The translations under genes and the position numbers were made by a program. Shown here piece after piece: positions 47,803 through 57,692 of a stretch of 64,000 nucleotides of DNA. Below the pieces are notes generated by a model. The model had not been told where the DNA came from, did no database searches, and saw nothing but the letters and a program-made list of their open reading frames with translations. The first letter of the stretch is position 1. Every line of letters begins with the position of its first letter. Source of the DNA: Bacteroidetes bacterium HGW-Bacteroidetes-5 (lineage in GTDB: Bacteria > Bacteroidota > Bacteroidia > Bacteroidales > UBA932); assembly GCA_002842515.1 (NCBI GenBank), contig PHDC01000001.1:1860001-1924000 (forward strand). Direction: 5' to 3'.

Positions 47803-49509
47803 ATGAAGATTAAATTTAATGCTGTTTTAATAATTCTGCTGTTTGCGGGAAGCCCTGCGATTACATCGAAGAATCTTAGGAGCATAGATACTGAATTTGG
47901 AGCTATGCCGGTTCGAAATTTGGAAATTAAAGGCTTCCCACAAGGAGCGCAGGTAGTAGAGCTTGGAAATCTCTGCGGAAATACAAAAGATGAACTGATA
48001 CTTGGATGCGACTCAACTGTGTATATCTGCACAATAATTAAAGATTCTGCCCACGTGCTCTTTTCACATAGTTTTGATGAGCCTGTTCTTAAACTCCGTA
48101 CAGGAGATGCAGATAATGACGGGAAAAATGATCTGGTTCTGATAACCGGCTATACGAAATATACGGACTCGGATGTAAAGGTATATATTGTGAAATATTA
48201 TGATAAAGAACCGGGTGTTAGTGGGGGTAAATGGAGTGTTTCTGAGTTGTACACAAAGGCATCTGAAAGACCGCAACCACTATATCTGGAGATTGCCGAC
48301 ATAGACAATGATTATAAAAATGAGATTATTGCCTCTTATTATGAATCCAAGTATATGGTTGAGACAGTTCTGATATCTTTTTCATCAGGAAACTGGAGCA
48401 GCAAAATTTTTCTTACCGAAAGAATGTCTACTGCATTTGATATAGGAAAAATCAATGAGAAGAATCTGTTTCTTGTTGGAAGGGTTTATGGTGACTCTCT
48501 TGGCGACGAAGGTGATGCCTATATCCTGGATGGCAAAGTCAAAACCGGTCTTAGAGTAAGAAGAGGGGTAAAATCGGCAATCAAAATCGGAGATGGAGAT
48601 AATGACGGGAAGAATGAAATTTATGTCGGAGACGGCTGGCATCAGAATTACGGTAAAATTGCACGGGGAAGGTTGGCTGTAATTAGAGATGATTTTACAT
48701 ATAAACTAATAGAAGATGTTAAAGAACAGACTAACTTAGATCAGATAGAGATTGCCGACATAGACTGTGACGGGAAAAATGAAGTGCTTACCTCCGGAAA
48801 CAGATTTTTCAGGATTTATCGTTATACCGGTGACGGTGTTGGTGATTCTGATGGACGTTGGCAGGTATTCAAAGACCCTATTTTCAATTCTGACACACTG
48901 CTCAAGCCGGATCAGTTTGCAATAGGTCACATAAATGAAGATAAGATACCTGATTTGGTTTTCGCAGGAAAACTCAACAGGAGGGATAGGGGTGTAAGGG
49001 TGTTTAATTTCAAAAACCTTGTATACAGCGATAAACTGGATAAAGAGGTTGTTACAAAGGTTGTTAATCCCGATTCGCTATTAAACAAACCCGCCCCCGA
49101 GTTGATAATGAACCGTTGGTGCAACGGGGAATTCCCCGGAATCAGAAAATCACAGGGTAAAGTTATTGTACTTGATTTCTGGGCAACCTGGTGCGTGCCT
49201 TGCAAGAGAATGTTCCCTGCTCTTAGAGAGCTTCAGGAGAAATACCGGAGTCGTGGCCTTATAATTGCCGGCGTAACAAAGGTAGATGCTACCCAGAGTG
49301 TTGCCGTTATTGAGAAATATGTGAAAGAAGAGAAATTCAACTACCTGATGGGAATCTCTGAGGAGACCTTTAATGACCTGGCCTATGGTGTTGGAGCAAT
49401 TCCCCATATGGTGCTGATTGACAAAAAGGGAGTAGTAAGAAAATATATAGTGGGATTTCACGATGTCGAGGCCCTGGAAAAAGAGATATTAAAGCTGATT
49501 GAGGAGTAG
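47803..49509 (+). CDS. FG-GAP/VCBS-like beta-propeller fused to TlpA-like thioredoxin domain (WCVPC)
   Basis: Repeats DADNDGKNDLVL, DIDNDYKNEIIA, DGDNDGKNEIYV, DIDCDGKNEVLT; C-terminal KVIVLDFWATWCVPCKRMFPALRELQ. Confidence 0.88.
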   Translation: MKIKFNAVLIILLFAGSPAITSKNLRSIDTEFGAMPVRNLEIKGFPQGAQVVELGNLCGNTKDELILGCDSTVYICTIIKDSAHVLFSHSFDEPVLKLRTGDADNDGKNDLVLITGYTKYTDSDVKVYIVKYYDKEPGVSGGKWSVSELYTKASERPQPLYLEIADIDNDYKNEIIASYYESKYMVETVLISFSSGNWSSKIFLTERMSTAFDIGKINEKNLFLVGRVYGDSLGDEGDAYILDGKVKTGLRVRRGVKSAIKIGDGDNDGKNEIYVGDGWHQNYGKIARGRLAVIRDDFTYKLIEDVKEQTNLDQIEIADIDCDGKNEVLTSGNRFFRIYRYTGDGVGDSDGRWQVFKDPIFNSDTLLKPDQFAIGHINEDKIPDLVFAGKLNRRDRGVRVFNFKNLVYSDKLDKEVVTKVVNPDSLLNKPAPELIMNRWCNGEFPGIRKSQGKVIVLDFWATWCVPCKRMFPALRELQEKYRSRGLIIAGVTKVDATQSVAVIEKYVKEEKFNYLMGISEETFNDLAYGVGAIPHMVLIDKKGVVRKYIVGFHDVEALEKEILKLIEE

Positions 49510-49564
49510 CTATAATAAAAGCTGCAATCTAAGCGAAACACCTTCGGGTAATCACTCCCTACGG

Positions 49565-49598
49565 CAGGAGCAGACTTCAAGTTTGCTCCTGTTTTTTT
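49565..49598 (+). terminator. Rho-independent terminator
   Basis: CAGGAGCA (49565-49572) / TGCTCCTG (49584-49591), stem extendable inward, followed by T7. Confidence 0.88.
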
Positions 49599-49639
49599 CT
49601 ATAAGAGTGCATTGCAGCTCAGAGTTACAAACTTGTTAC

Positions 49640-49647
49640 TATATTTG
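49640..49647 (+). promoter_or_regulatory. Putative -7 box (TATATTTG) upstream of sigma gene
   Basis: TAnnTTTG, 16 nt before proposed GTG at 49664. Confidence 0.55.
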
Positions 49648-49663
49648 TTTAAAATCATTAGGG

Positions 49664-50254
49664 GTGGCAGATTTTTTTGGCAGCAAGGAGTTTAAATCTG
49701 TTAATGAGCAGTATATAGAGAAGATATATGTTACTCATTACTGGAGGGCTGTCAATTATGCCAATCAGTTTTTAAGAGATAAGGAGCTTTCAAGGGAGAT
49801 GGCTCAGGATGCCTTTATCAGCCTTTGGGAGAAGCGGGAGAGCCTGGATCTGAACAACAATGTTGAGTACTATCTGCTATCTACGGTAAGGAATAAGGTT
49901 TTTAACCATCTGCGACATAAGCAAAGGCGGGCTAAACATATGGGGGAGGAGCTTCCGGTGAGCGAGAGACTGAACTTGATAGGTTTAGAAGATTCGTCGT
50001 CGGAAAAGCTGCTCTACAGTGAGTTATCTGCAATTCTCAAAAAAACTTTAAATGAAATGACACCGAGTATACGGGAGACATTTCTTTTGTGCAGGGAGGA
50101 GGAGCTCTCTTACAAAGAGATTGCAGATAAACTTGGAGTCTCGGTAAAGAGCGTAGAGTACAGAATCTCCAAGGCACTTGCAATATTGAGAGAGGCGTTG
50201 GGCGACTATCTGCCTCTGCTGTTACCGATGATTTTTTTTAGGGATTTAGGTTAG
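49664..50254 (+). CDS. ECF RNA polymerase sigma factor (subtype B)
   Basis: MAQDAFISLWEKRE; YKEIADKLGVSVKSVEYRISKALAILREAL; GTG at 49664 preferred because the longer ORF runs through the terminator and promoter. Confidence 0.9.
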   Translation: MADFFGSKEFKSVNEQYIEKIYVTHYWRAVNYANQFLRDKELSREMAQDAFISLWEKRESLDLNNNVEYYLLSTVRNKVFNHLRHKQRRAKHMGEELPVSERLNLIGLEDSSSEKLLYSELSAILKKTLNEMTPSIRETFLLCREEELSYKEIADKLGVSVKSVEYRISKALAILREALGDYLPLLLPMIFFRDLG

Positions 50255-50256
50255 TT

Positions 50257-51276
50257 ATGGAAAATGGTGTATGTAATTATATGGAAGAGTTAATTATAAA
50301 GTATTTGAAAGGGGAAGCATCTAAAAATGAGATGCTTGAAATAGAGGCCTGGGTTAAAGAGTCTGTCGAAAACAGAAAACTGTTTGCGAAAAAGGTTAAT
50401 CTGTATGCAATATCTGCAAACTTAGAGGGTAAGGCAGATATGTGTGACCTCGATAAAATTGTGAAAGCGATAAGAAGATTAGACAGAAGGAGAAGCGTTA
50501 CGAGATATTTTGCTGCTGCAGCACTTGCAACCGGCCTTATAGTGGGGGCTGCCCTTTACACCTCCTATAAAATCGGCTCCTATAAAAATGATGTGGAGTA
50601 TATATTGGCACAATCCAACACCAATCTGGAGTACTCGACCCCATATGGAGTCAAGAGCAAAATATCCCTTCCCGATAATAGTGTCGTTTGGTTAAATTCA
50701 GGGAGTAGAATTAGCTTCCCGTCTAAATTTGCAGGCAATGAGAGGTTAATCTCATTCTCCGGCGAGGGGTTCTTTGATGTTGCCAAAGACTCACTGCGGC
50801 CTATGAAGATAAATACCCCCGGCGGGGTTACTGTCAATGTGCTGGGAACGAAGTTTAACCTGGATACCTATGCAGAGGACAGATCAATGTCACTTCTGCT
50901 GCTAAGCGGCAGAGTTAATATCCGGATGAAAAATGGCTCTCTCATTGAGAATATAAAACCCTCCGAAAAGATTGTGATAAACAAAATCGACACAAAAGCT
51001 AAGATTAATTCTGTTAAAGACACTCTGCCTACAACCGGATGGAGGGACGGGTGGCTAATCTTTGACGATCTTACCCTCTCGGAGGTGTTTGTAAAGATGA
51101 AGAGATGGTACGGAATTACTATAAAAGTTGAGGATAATTCAATTCTTGAGAAGAGGCTCTCTGCAAAGTTCCGCGAAGAGTCTGCATCACAGGTGCTGGA
51201 CCTAATGCGTAAGACTCAGCTTATTAACTATACAATCGTAGACAGCATTGCATACGTAAAAAATTATTCCTGGTAA
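50257..51276 (+). CDS. FecR-family anti-sigma factor (subtype B)
   Basis: SLPDNSVVWLNSGSRISFP, ISFSGEGFFDVAKD, VNVLGTKFNLDTY; alternative ATG at 50281. Confidence 0.92.
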   Translation: MENGVCNYMEELIIKYLKGEASKNEMLEIEAWVKESVENRKLFAKKVNLYAISANLEGKADMCDLDKIVKAIRRLDRRRSVTRYFAAAALATGLIVGAALYTSYKIGSYKNDVEYILAQSNTNLEYSTPYGVKSKISLPDNSVVWLNSGSRISFPSKFAGNERLISFSGEGFFDVAKDSLRPMKINTPGGVTVNVLGTKFNLDTYAEDRSMSLLLLSGRVNIRMKNGSLIENIKPSEKIVINKIDTKAKINSVKDTLPTTGWRDGWLIFDDLTLSEVFVKMKRWYGITIKVEDNSILEKRLSAKFREESASQVLDLMRKTQLINYTIVDSIAYVKNYSW

Positions 51277-51301
51277 ATTCACCGCTGCATTTAGGGTGGA
51301 G

Positions 51302-51342
51302 ATTAAATTTGGCGTATGTACTTATAGAAAACCAAATTTAAT
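51302..51342 (+). promoter_or_regulatory. Inverted repeat 3 nt upstream of susC ATG, left arm containing a TAAATTTG -7-like box
   Basis: ATTAAATTTGG (51302-51312) vs CCAAATTTAAT (51332-51342), perfect 11 bp. Confidence 0.65.
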
Positions 51343-51345
51343 TCT

Positions 51346-54300
51346 ATGAAAAAAGTATTATTGTTATTTTCGATGATCTTTTTCTCCCTTGTGATTTTCG
51401 CTCAAGATGTGAAGATCACAATCAAGATGGAGAACGAGCCTATAAAATCTATCCTCAATGAGATAGAGAAAAAATCTAACTACACATTTGTCTACTCCTC
51501 AACTCTTATCGACACCAAGAGGAATATCTCCCTGGTGGCAGATAACGAAAAGCTGGAGACAGTTGTTGCAAAGCTTTGTACAATTGCCGGGCTCAACTAC
51601 TCATTTGAGGGTAAACGAGTTGTATTGACCCAGAAACTTACTGCCAAAGAGCCTTCAAAGTTAGAATCGAAACAGGTTCAGATAAAAGGTAAGGTGATTG
51701 ACGACGAAAACCAGCCTTTGGCCGGTGCCTATGTCTTCTTTAAAAACGACATTAATGTATGCGGAATAACCGACCTTGATGGGCATTTTAGCTTCTCTGC
51801 AGATGAAAATTCTGTCAAAGGAGATGCTCTTGTTGTAAAGTATATCGGGATGAAGGGTGTTGAGATCCCTTATATTGGAACAACCGATTATATAATTAAC
51901 CTCGAACAGGATACCAGGTTACTTGAAAATGTGATAGTGACAGGTTATCAAACAATTTCTAAGGAGAGGAGTGCCGGCTCGTTCTCTCTTGTAAAAGGAG
52001 AGGTTGTTCAAGATAAGGCAAATATAAGCGGAAGTCTTATACAGAGTCTTGAAGGCCAGGCTGCCGGTCTAAATGTGAACATTAAATCAAATGGCGATGA
52101 GGAATTTCTCATAAGAGGTCTTACCTCAATAAACTCAAATAAACAACCATTGATTGTTGTGGATGGAGTTGCCGTATCTCAGAGTGTTCTTAATAATATG
52201 ATTAGCAATAACGATATCAGTACAGTTACTTTTTTGAAAGATGCAACTGCTGCATCTATCTGGGGTTCCAGAGCTGCAAACGGGGTTATTGTAATTACGA
52301 CTAAAACAGGAAAGGATACCAACAGAAAAGTTGATGTAAGCTATAATGGCAGCTATACATATAAAGGGATGCCCGACTATAGCTATCAAAATATGATGGA
52401 TCCACAAATGTTTATCAAAACAGCTAAAGAGACTTTTGATCCTGTTGCCTGGCCTTGGGATCAGATTAATAGCGGAATTCTCAACAATGAAAAACCTCAG
52501 GTTTACAGACACGAGAAAATTCTTTATGATTTTAACAGAGGGCTTATAACAGAGAGTCAAATGAATACGGAGCTTGCAAAATTGGCTGCTCTCAATAACA
52601 GAAATCAGTATGAAGACTATTTTATGCAGCCTGCATTTGGTACAACGCATAATGTGTCGCTCACAGGAGGAGGGTCGTTTTACAAGTACTATTTCTCTCT
52701 TGGGTATGAAAATACAGGGTCAAATAGTAGGAGTGCTACAAATAAGTTTATGATTAATTCCAGGCAAGAGTTTAATTTTACATCGTGGCTTAAGGTAGAT
52801 TTGGGGATTAATCTTGGGATGACAACCGGAAGTAACCAGGTTATGCCTACAGGTGGTCTATCTACGATTCCATATATGATGTTTGCAGATGATAATGGGA
52901 ATCCGCTTTCTCATTCCGACCTGCTCTTTATGGATAGTTTTCGTCTAACAAAACAACAGGCCGGTGATATAAATTTAGACTTTATTCCACTCAAAGATGC
53001 TGTTGGGTCATATAACAAATCATTGGTAAATAATTCACGGGTTAATGCCGGGGTGAACATCAAAATAATCAAGGGGCTAACCTTTGATGGCAGATATTAT
53101 TATCAGAGGGGTAATGGTAAAAATGAGAGTTATTTAAGCAGGGATACGTGGGCTGTAAGAAACGAGACTGCCTTTTTTACTCAACCAAAGGCATCTTCAA
53201 CTACTTTACCAACGTTCTATCTGCCAACTAAAGGTGGAAACTATGATGTGATTTATTCTCAAAGTACAGATTGGACAGTTAGGAATCAATTCTCTTACGA
53301 GAATATGTTCGATAACTCAAAACATCAGATTAATGCTTTGGCCGGGATAGAGTTAAGGGCAAGCAGAGATATTAGTACTATTTCCCGGTCAAAAGGATAT
53401 GATCCTCAACTCCTAACATTCCAGCCCTACGATGAAAAGCTGTTGGCTGTAACGGGTATTACAAATCCACTATTAAGAAATACAACCAGCGGAAATAATA
53501 AGCTATTAACTCCATCAACCCAATTTGGAGAGACTGAGGTTAGATATTTATCAATGTACTCTAACGTAGGCTATACATTCAATAATAAATACTCGATTAA
53601 TGCGAGTGTAAGGGTAGATCAGTCCAACCTTTTTGGAACAGATAAAAGTGTTCAGTTTAAGCCTATCTGGTCTACTGGTTTTGTGTGGAACCTGGCAAAT
53701 GAGAATTTTATGAAGGAGCAGAATATGTTCGACAGGCTAATGCTTAGATTCAGCTACGGACTTGCCGGTAACTCTCCCGACCCTGGAAAGGGTGGCCCGT
53801 ATAATGTTATAAGGGTAATTACAGTAGGTAATACTATTTTCAACAATCTTGGCTCCGGGTTTGAGATTGAATATCCGGCAAATACAAGGCTGACTTGGGA
53901 GCAGACCCGTACAATTAACTTTGGAGCCGACTTCTCAATTTTAAACAATAGAGTAAGTGGCAGCCTGGATGTTTATAATAAATATACTACAAACCTACTT
54001 GCCAATCTGGACCTGGCCTCAATTTCCGGATGGAGTACAACTTTTGCTAACACCGGCATAATGTCAAACAAAGGTGTAGAATTAACAGTTAATAGTATAA
54101 ATATCAACAATAAAGATTGGAAATGGAGTACAAATTTCTCCTTCTCATACAATGCCAATAAGATTGTAAAGCTATATGACGCTAATACCTTCTTTACAAT
54201 CTACAAACCAAATTATGAGGGCTTCCCAGCAAATACATTGTGGGCATACAAATTTGCCGGGCTTGACGATATGGGAGATCCACTCACATACAATGCTAAT

Positions 54301-54885
54301 GGAGATTTGGTAAAGGTTTCAACAGCGATTGACCAGAATACCAAACTTGGTGAAAACAAAAGCATTGTTAACGCTGGAGTTATGACACCTCCTTTTTATG
54401 GTGGTCTAACCAACAATATTAAATACAAAGATTTTGAACTCTCTTTTATGTTTATTTACAACTTGGGACACAAGATGTTTAACACATCTTCTAACTTCTC
54501 GGGTAGATTGACAAGAAATATTGACAAAGATTTTGACAAACGGTGGAGGAAGATAGGTGATGATACAAATATTCCTTCCTATGCCCCGAATACTGCTCTT
54601 GAAATAAGACGTAATACCGACTTTTACTTTAGGGGGGATATAAATGTGCTTAATGCCTCATATGTCAAGTTAAGAGACCTGAGTATTGCATATTCGCTTC
54701 CTTCAAATATCTGCAACAAACTTTACACAGATAAGATAAAGGTTAGATTCCAGGTCACCAATCTGCTCACAATTGCTGCTAATAAAAAAGGGTTTGATCC
54801 GGAGGCCCATAATCTAACAAATGGTTCGAGATACAATAAATTTGGTCCTTCTTTTTCAATAGGACTTACCGTAAATTTTAAATAG
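51346..54885 (+). CDS. SusC/RagA TonB-dependent transporter with STN domain (subtype B)
   Basis: STN KITIKMENEPIKSILNEIEKKSNYTFVYSSTLIDT; LENVIVTGYQTISKERSAGS; SIWGSRAANGVIVITTKTGK. Confidence 0.95.
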   Translation: MKKVLLLFSMIFFSLVIFAQDVKITIKMENEPIKSILNEIEKKSNYTFVYSSTLIDTKRNISLVADNEKLETVVAKLCTIAGLNYSFEGKRVVLTQKLTAKEPSKLESKQVQIKGKVIDDENQPLAGAYVFFKNDINVCGITDLDGHFSFSADENSVKGDALVVKYIGMKGVEIPYIGTTDYIINLEQDTRLLENVIVTGYQTISKERSAGSFSLVKGEVVQDKANISGSLIQSLEGQAAGLNVNIKSNGDEEFLIRGLTSINSNKQPLIVVDGVAVSQSVLNNMISNNDISTVTFLKDATAASIWGSRAANGVIVITTKTGKDTNRKVDVSYNGSYTYKGMPDYSYQNMMDPQMFIKTAKETFDPVAWPWDQINSGILNNEKPQVYRHEKILYDFNRGLITESQMNTELAKLAALNNRNQYEDYFMQPAFGTTHNVSLTGGGSFYKYYFSLGYENTGSNSRSATNKFMINSRQEFNFTSWLKVDLGINLGMTTGSNQVMPTGGLSTIPYMMFADDNGNPLSHSDLLFMDSFRLTKQQAGDINLDFIPLKDAVGSYNKSLVNNSRVNAGVNIKIIKGLTFDGRYYYQRGNGKNESYLSRDTWAVRNETAFFTQPKASSTTLPTFYLPTKGGNYDVIYSQSTDWTVRNQFSYENMFDNSKHQINALAGIELRASRDISTISRSKGYDPQLLTFQPYDEKLLAVTGITNPLLRNTTSGNNKLLTPSTQFGETEVRYLSMYSNVGYTFNNKYSINASVRVDQSNLFGTDKSVQFKPIWSTGFVWNLANENFMKEQNMFDRLMLRFSYGLAGNSPDPGKGGPYNVIRVITVGNTIFNNLGSGFEIEYPANTRLTWEQTRTINFGADFSILNNRVSGSLDVYNKYTTNLLANLDLASISGWSTTFANTGIMSNKGVELTVNSININNKDWKWSTNFSFSYNANKIVKLYDANTFFTIYKPNYEGFPANTLWAYKFAGLDDMGDPLTYNANGDLVKVSTAIDQNTKLGENKSIVNAGVMTPPFYGGLTNNIKYKDFELSFMFIYNLGHKMFNTSSNFSGRLTRNIDKDFDKRWRKIGDDTNIPSYAPNTALEIRRNTDFYFRGDINVLNASYVKLRDLSIAYSLPSNICNKLYTDKIKVRFQVTNLLTIAANKKGFDPEAHNLTNGSRYNKFGPSFSIGLTVNFK

Positions 54886-54900
54886 TAAAGAATTTCTGTT

Positions 54901-56415
54901 ATGAAAAATAGAAGAATAATATATTCGTTGTTACTCTTAACGGGTTTAATAGTATCAACTTCGGGTTGCACTAAGTTTCTGGACTTAAAGCCTAAGGGTA
55001 AGGATGTTCCAAGAACATTTGCTCACTTTGACGGTATGCTTAACACTACTAGAATGTTGCAGATGATATGGTCGGCTCCAAATCCAAATGGTCCCGGATA
55101 TAATTTTAGCAGAGGGCTGGATCCGTTCTGGATTTTTATGACTGATGAGCTTATCGCTCCTACACCAACTGAGTTTGATGTATTTGCTAAAGAGCAGAAG
55201 GAGGCTTTTAAATTTGCCGATAATATCTTGATCTATACTACAGAAGAGATGAATACCTGGAGTGGTCTTTACTCTTTTATCTACACAAACAATGTGATTA
55301 TAAACAACGTACCTAACCTTAAAGATGGTTCCGATAGTGATAGGAAGGCACTTATTGCAGAGGCAAAGGTAAACAGAGCTCATTTTCACCATCTGCTTGC
55401 CCAGACCTTTGGTAAACCATACAGAAAGGCATCCGAAGAGACCGACCTGGCCGTTCCTTTGGTTACCGAGGCCTCGATAGGGATTCTTGACTACAAAAGA
55501 GCTACAAATAAAGAGTTGTATGATTATATAATTAATGATTTGAAAGAGAGTATTCCTATGTTAAAAGAGGGCGCCGGCACAAAACTAAGAGTGCACAGGG
55601 CAGCAGGTTATTTTGTTCTAGGTAGAATTCTGTTTGATATGGGTATGTATTCAGAGGCACAGGAGGCGCTCATCAGTTGCCAGACAGAGACGGCTAAAGC
55701 TGTAATTCCGATAGCTCTCTTTGACTATACCGATGATTCTAAATCGTTCTCTTTATGGGGTTACAATCCGGCATCTCCACACGCTTGGAGAACCGGATAC
55801 TTTCTGCCGGAAGATGAGAGAAATACCGAAATCATAAATGCGAATTATTTTACTCAGAATATTATTGTTTACACAGGAACCCAGTTGGCTAACGCCGTGT
55901 TTGTAAAGGATGATTATATGGCTAAATTCTCTGCAAACGACAGACGAAGAAGGTTTTTTGCAGATAGAAGATACACAGGAACTCCTATATGGGGTCGTTT
56001 TAAAAGAATCAACAAATGGCAAACTCCTTATGGAGCAAATCTGCCCGACTTATACCTAATGCTTGCGGAGTGCTACGCCAGAACCGGAAATGATGCCAAA
56101 GCCCGCGAGAGTGTTATGCTTTTGAGAAGTAAGCGGATAGTTGGGGCAACAGAAGCGGCAATACCTACATCGGTAAACAGTAAAGATCTGCTTATTAAAT
56201 TCATTGTTGATGAAAGACTGCGTGAAAATATGATGACAGGAATGCGGTGGTTTGATATCCGTAGACTTTGGAACGATCCTCTCTTTCCGGAGATTAAAAC
56301 AAATTCTGTTCATACACTAGGAACAGAGACCTATACCCTTACTGAAAAGAGGTTGTCACTCAGGATTCCACCTAAAGATTTGAGGATGTGTCCAAGTTTA
56401 ATTAATAATGATTAG
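54901..56415 (+). CDS. SusD/RagB-family lipoprotein
   Basis: Lipobox STSGCTKFLDLKPKGK; AEAKVNRAHFHHLLAQTFGKPY; VDERLRENMMTGMRWFDIRRLWNDP. Confidence 0.88.
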   Translation: MKNRRIIYSLLLLTGLIVSTSGCTKFLDLKPKGKDVPRTFAHFDGMLNTTRMLQMIWSAPNPNGPGYNFSRGLDPFWIFMTDELIAPTPTEFDVFAKEQKEAFKFADNILIYTTEEMNTWSGLYSFIYTNNVIINNVPNLKDGSDSDRKALIAEAKVNRAHFHHLLAQTFGKPYRKASEETDLAVPLVTEASIGILDYKRATNKELYDYIINDLKESIPMLKEGAGTKLRVHRAAGYFVLGRILFDMGMYSEAQEALISCQTETAKAVIPIALFDYTDDSKSFSLWGYNPASPHAWRTGYFLPEDERNTEIINANYFTQNIIVYTGTQLANAVFVKDDYMAKFSANDRRRRFFADRRYTGTPIWGRFKRINKWQTPYGANLPDLYLMLAECYARTGNDAKARESVMLLRSKRIVGATEAAIPTSVNSKDLLIKFIVDERLRENMMTGMRWFDIRRLWNDPLFPEIKTNSVHTLGTETYTLTEKRLSLRIPPKDLRMCPSLINND

Positions 56416-56458
56416 TTCTGTTTGTAGATAATTATAGCATAAAAATTAAGATAAAAAA

Positions 56459-57574
56459 ATGAAGAAAATAGTTTTAGTGTTCTCAATAGCACTGTTTGGT
56501 TTCACTGCACAGGCTCAGATCAATTTTGAGACAGGGAGTTTTAACGATGCCCTTAAAAAAGCATCTGCAGAAGGGAAGATGATATTTATGGACTGTTACA
56601 CAGACTGGTGTATGCCGTGCAAAATTTTGGATCATTTTGTTTTCAAGAGCGTAGAAGGGGGGGAGTATTTCAATAAGATGTTTATCAATTTTAAGATTGA
56701 TATGGAGAAGGGAGAGGGAATTGATCTGCAGAAAAAGTACAAAGTTACCTCTTATCCAACTCTTTTGCTTATAAATCCCGATGGAACAGAGCATAACAGG
56801 CTCACAGGCGCAACCAATAACCCTAAGGAGTTTATTGCAAGGGTAGAAGAGGCTGCAAAGAGGGAGAATAGCCCTGTTTTTCAAAAACAGTTGTATGAGA
56901 ACGATAAATCTAGGGCCAACCAATACTTTTCATTCCTTCTCTCAAGAGGCGAGTACAAAAGCGTCTCAGACCTTATGCAGGAGACATTTAAATTAAGAAC
57001 TCCTCAGGAGAATTATAGCGCAGAGTCTTTTGCACTATACGAAAAGGCTATTCACGATATCTTCAACCCGCTCTATTTTGAGATTCTTTCAGATGGGGAT
57101 AATGCCGTAAAGGTACTTGGAGAGGAGAGGTATACCGGTTTTGTAAACGCTAAATGGTCATCTACATTCACTTCACTTGCCGGCTCAATAATGACGGGCA
57201 ACTTAAATAGTGAGAGTGAGCAGATGAAGAGGTTATCTGAGATGGTTTCAAAATTCCCTATTCTTAATAAGGGTAGTGTGAAATTTCTTTATACTGCACA
57301 GAAGCAGATGATTGCTCAAAATGCTCCGGAGTTGTGTGCTATAGCATATGATTTTATAGAGAAGGGCGATAAATTTGACGAAAACACAATTCCGGGAGCA
57401 ATCTCAATTCTGGTTTTCTATAATAAAGATTATAAACCTGCAATAGAGTTCTTCGAAAAGCTGGCATCTTATACAAAGGATGAAGCCAACCGCACAAAAT
57501 TCCTCAAAAGTGCAGAGGCGTATAAAGAGATTCTAAAAAAACAGGCAGAGAAAGCGGCTAACGCAGCCAAATAA
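56459..57574 (+). CDS. Exported thioredoxin-family protein (WCMPC)
   Basis: KMIFMDCYTDWCMPCKILDHFVF...YKVTSYPTLLLINPDG; signal peptide. Confidence 0.9.
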   Translation: MKKIVLVFSIALFGFTAQAQINFETGSFNDALKKASAEGKMIFMDCYTDWCMPCKILDHFVFKSVEGGEYFNKMFINFKIDMEKGEGIDLQKKYKVTSYPTLLLINPDGTEHNRLTGATNNPKEFIARVEEAAKRENSPVFQKQLYENDKSRANQYFSFLLSRGEYKSVSDLMQETFKLRTPQENYSAESFALYEKAIHDIFNPLYFEILSDGDNAVKVLGEERYTGFVNAKWSSTFTSLAGSIMTGNLNSESEQMKRLSEMVSKFPILNKGSVKFLYTAQKQMIAQNAPELCAIAYDFIEKGDKFDENTIPGAISILVFYNKDYKPAIEFFEKLASYTKDEANRTKFLKSAEAYKEILKKQAEKAANAAK

Positions 57575-57599
57575 CATTTATTGGTTTGAATGTGGGAAG

Positions 57600-57625
57600 G
57601 GCGGCTGATTTCAGTCGCCTTTTTT
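57600..57625 (+). terminator. Rho-independent terminator
   Basis: GGCGGCTG-ATTT-CAGTCGCC stem (one G-U) followed by T6. Confidence 0.85.
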
Positions 57626-57692
57626 ATGTGGGATTAAACCAATGTTAAATATTCCTGTCAAAGGGTGGTATGTCACAAAAGGAATTTGTTAT

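Noticed and set aside
49499-49663. N-terminal 55-residue extension of the sigma ORF beginning at 49499
   Set aside because: Runs through a strong terminator hairpin and the TATATTTG promoter; GTG at 49664 fits the sigma fold.
52135-52650. 171-aa minus-strand ORF within susC
   Set aside because: Antisense shadow ORF of a well-supported SusC gene; no start context or motif.
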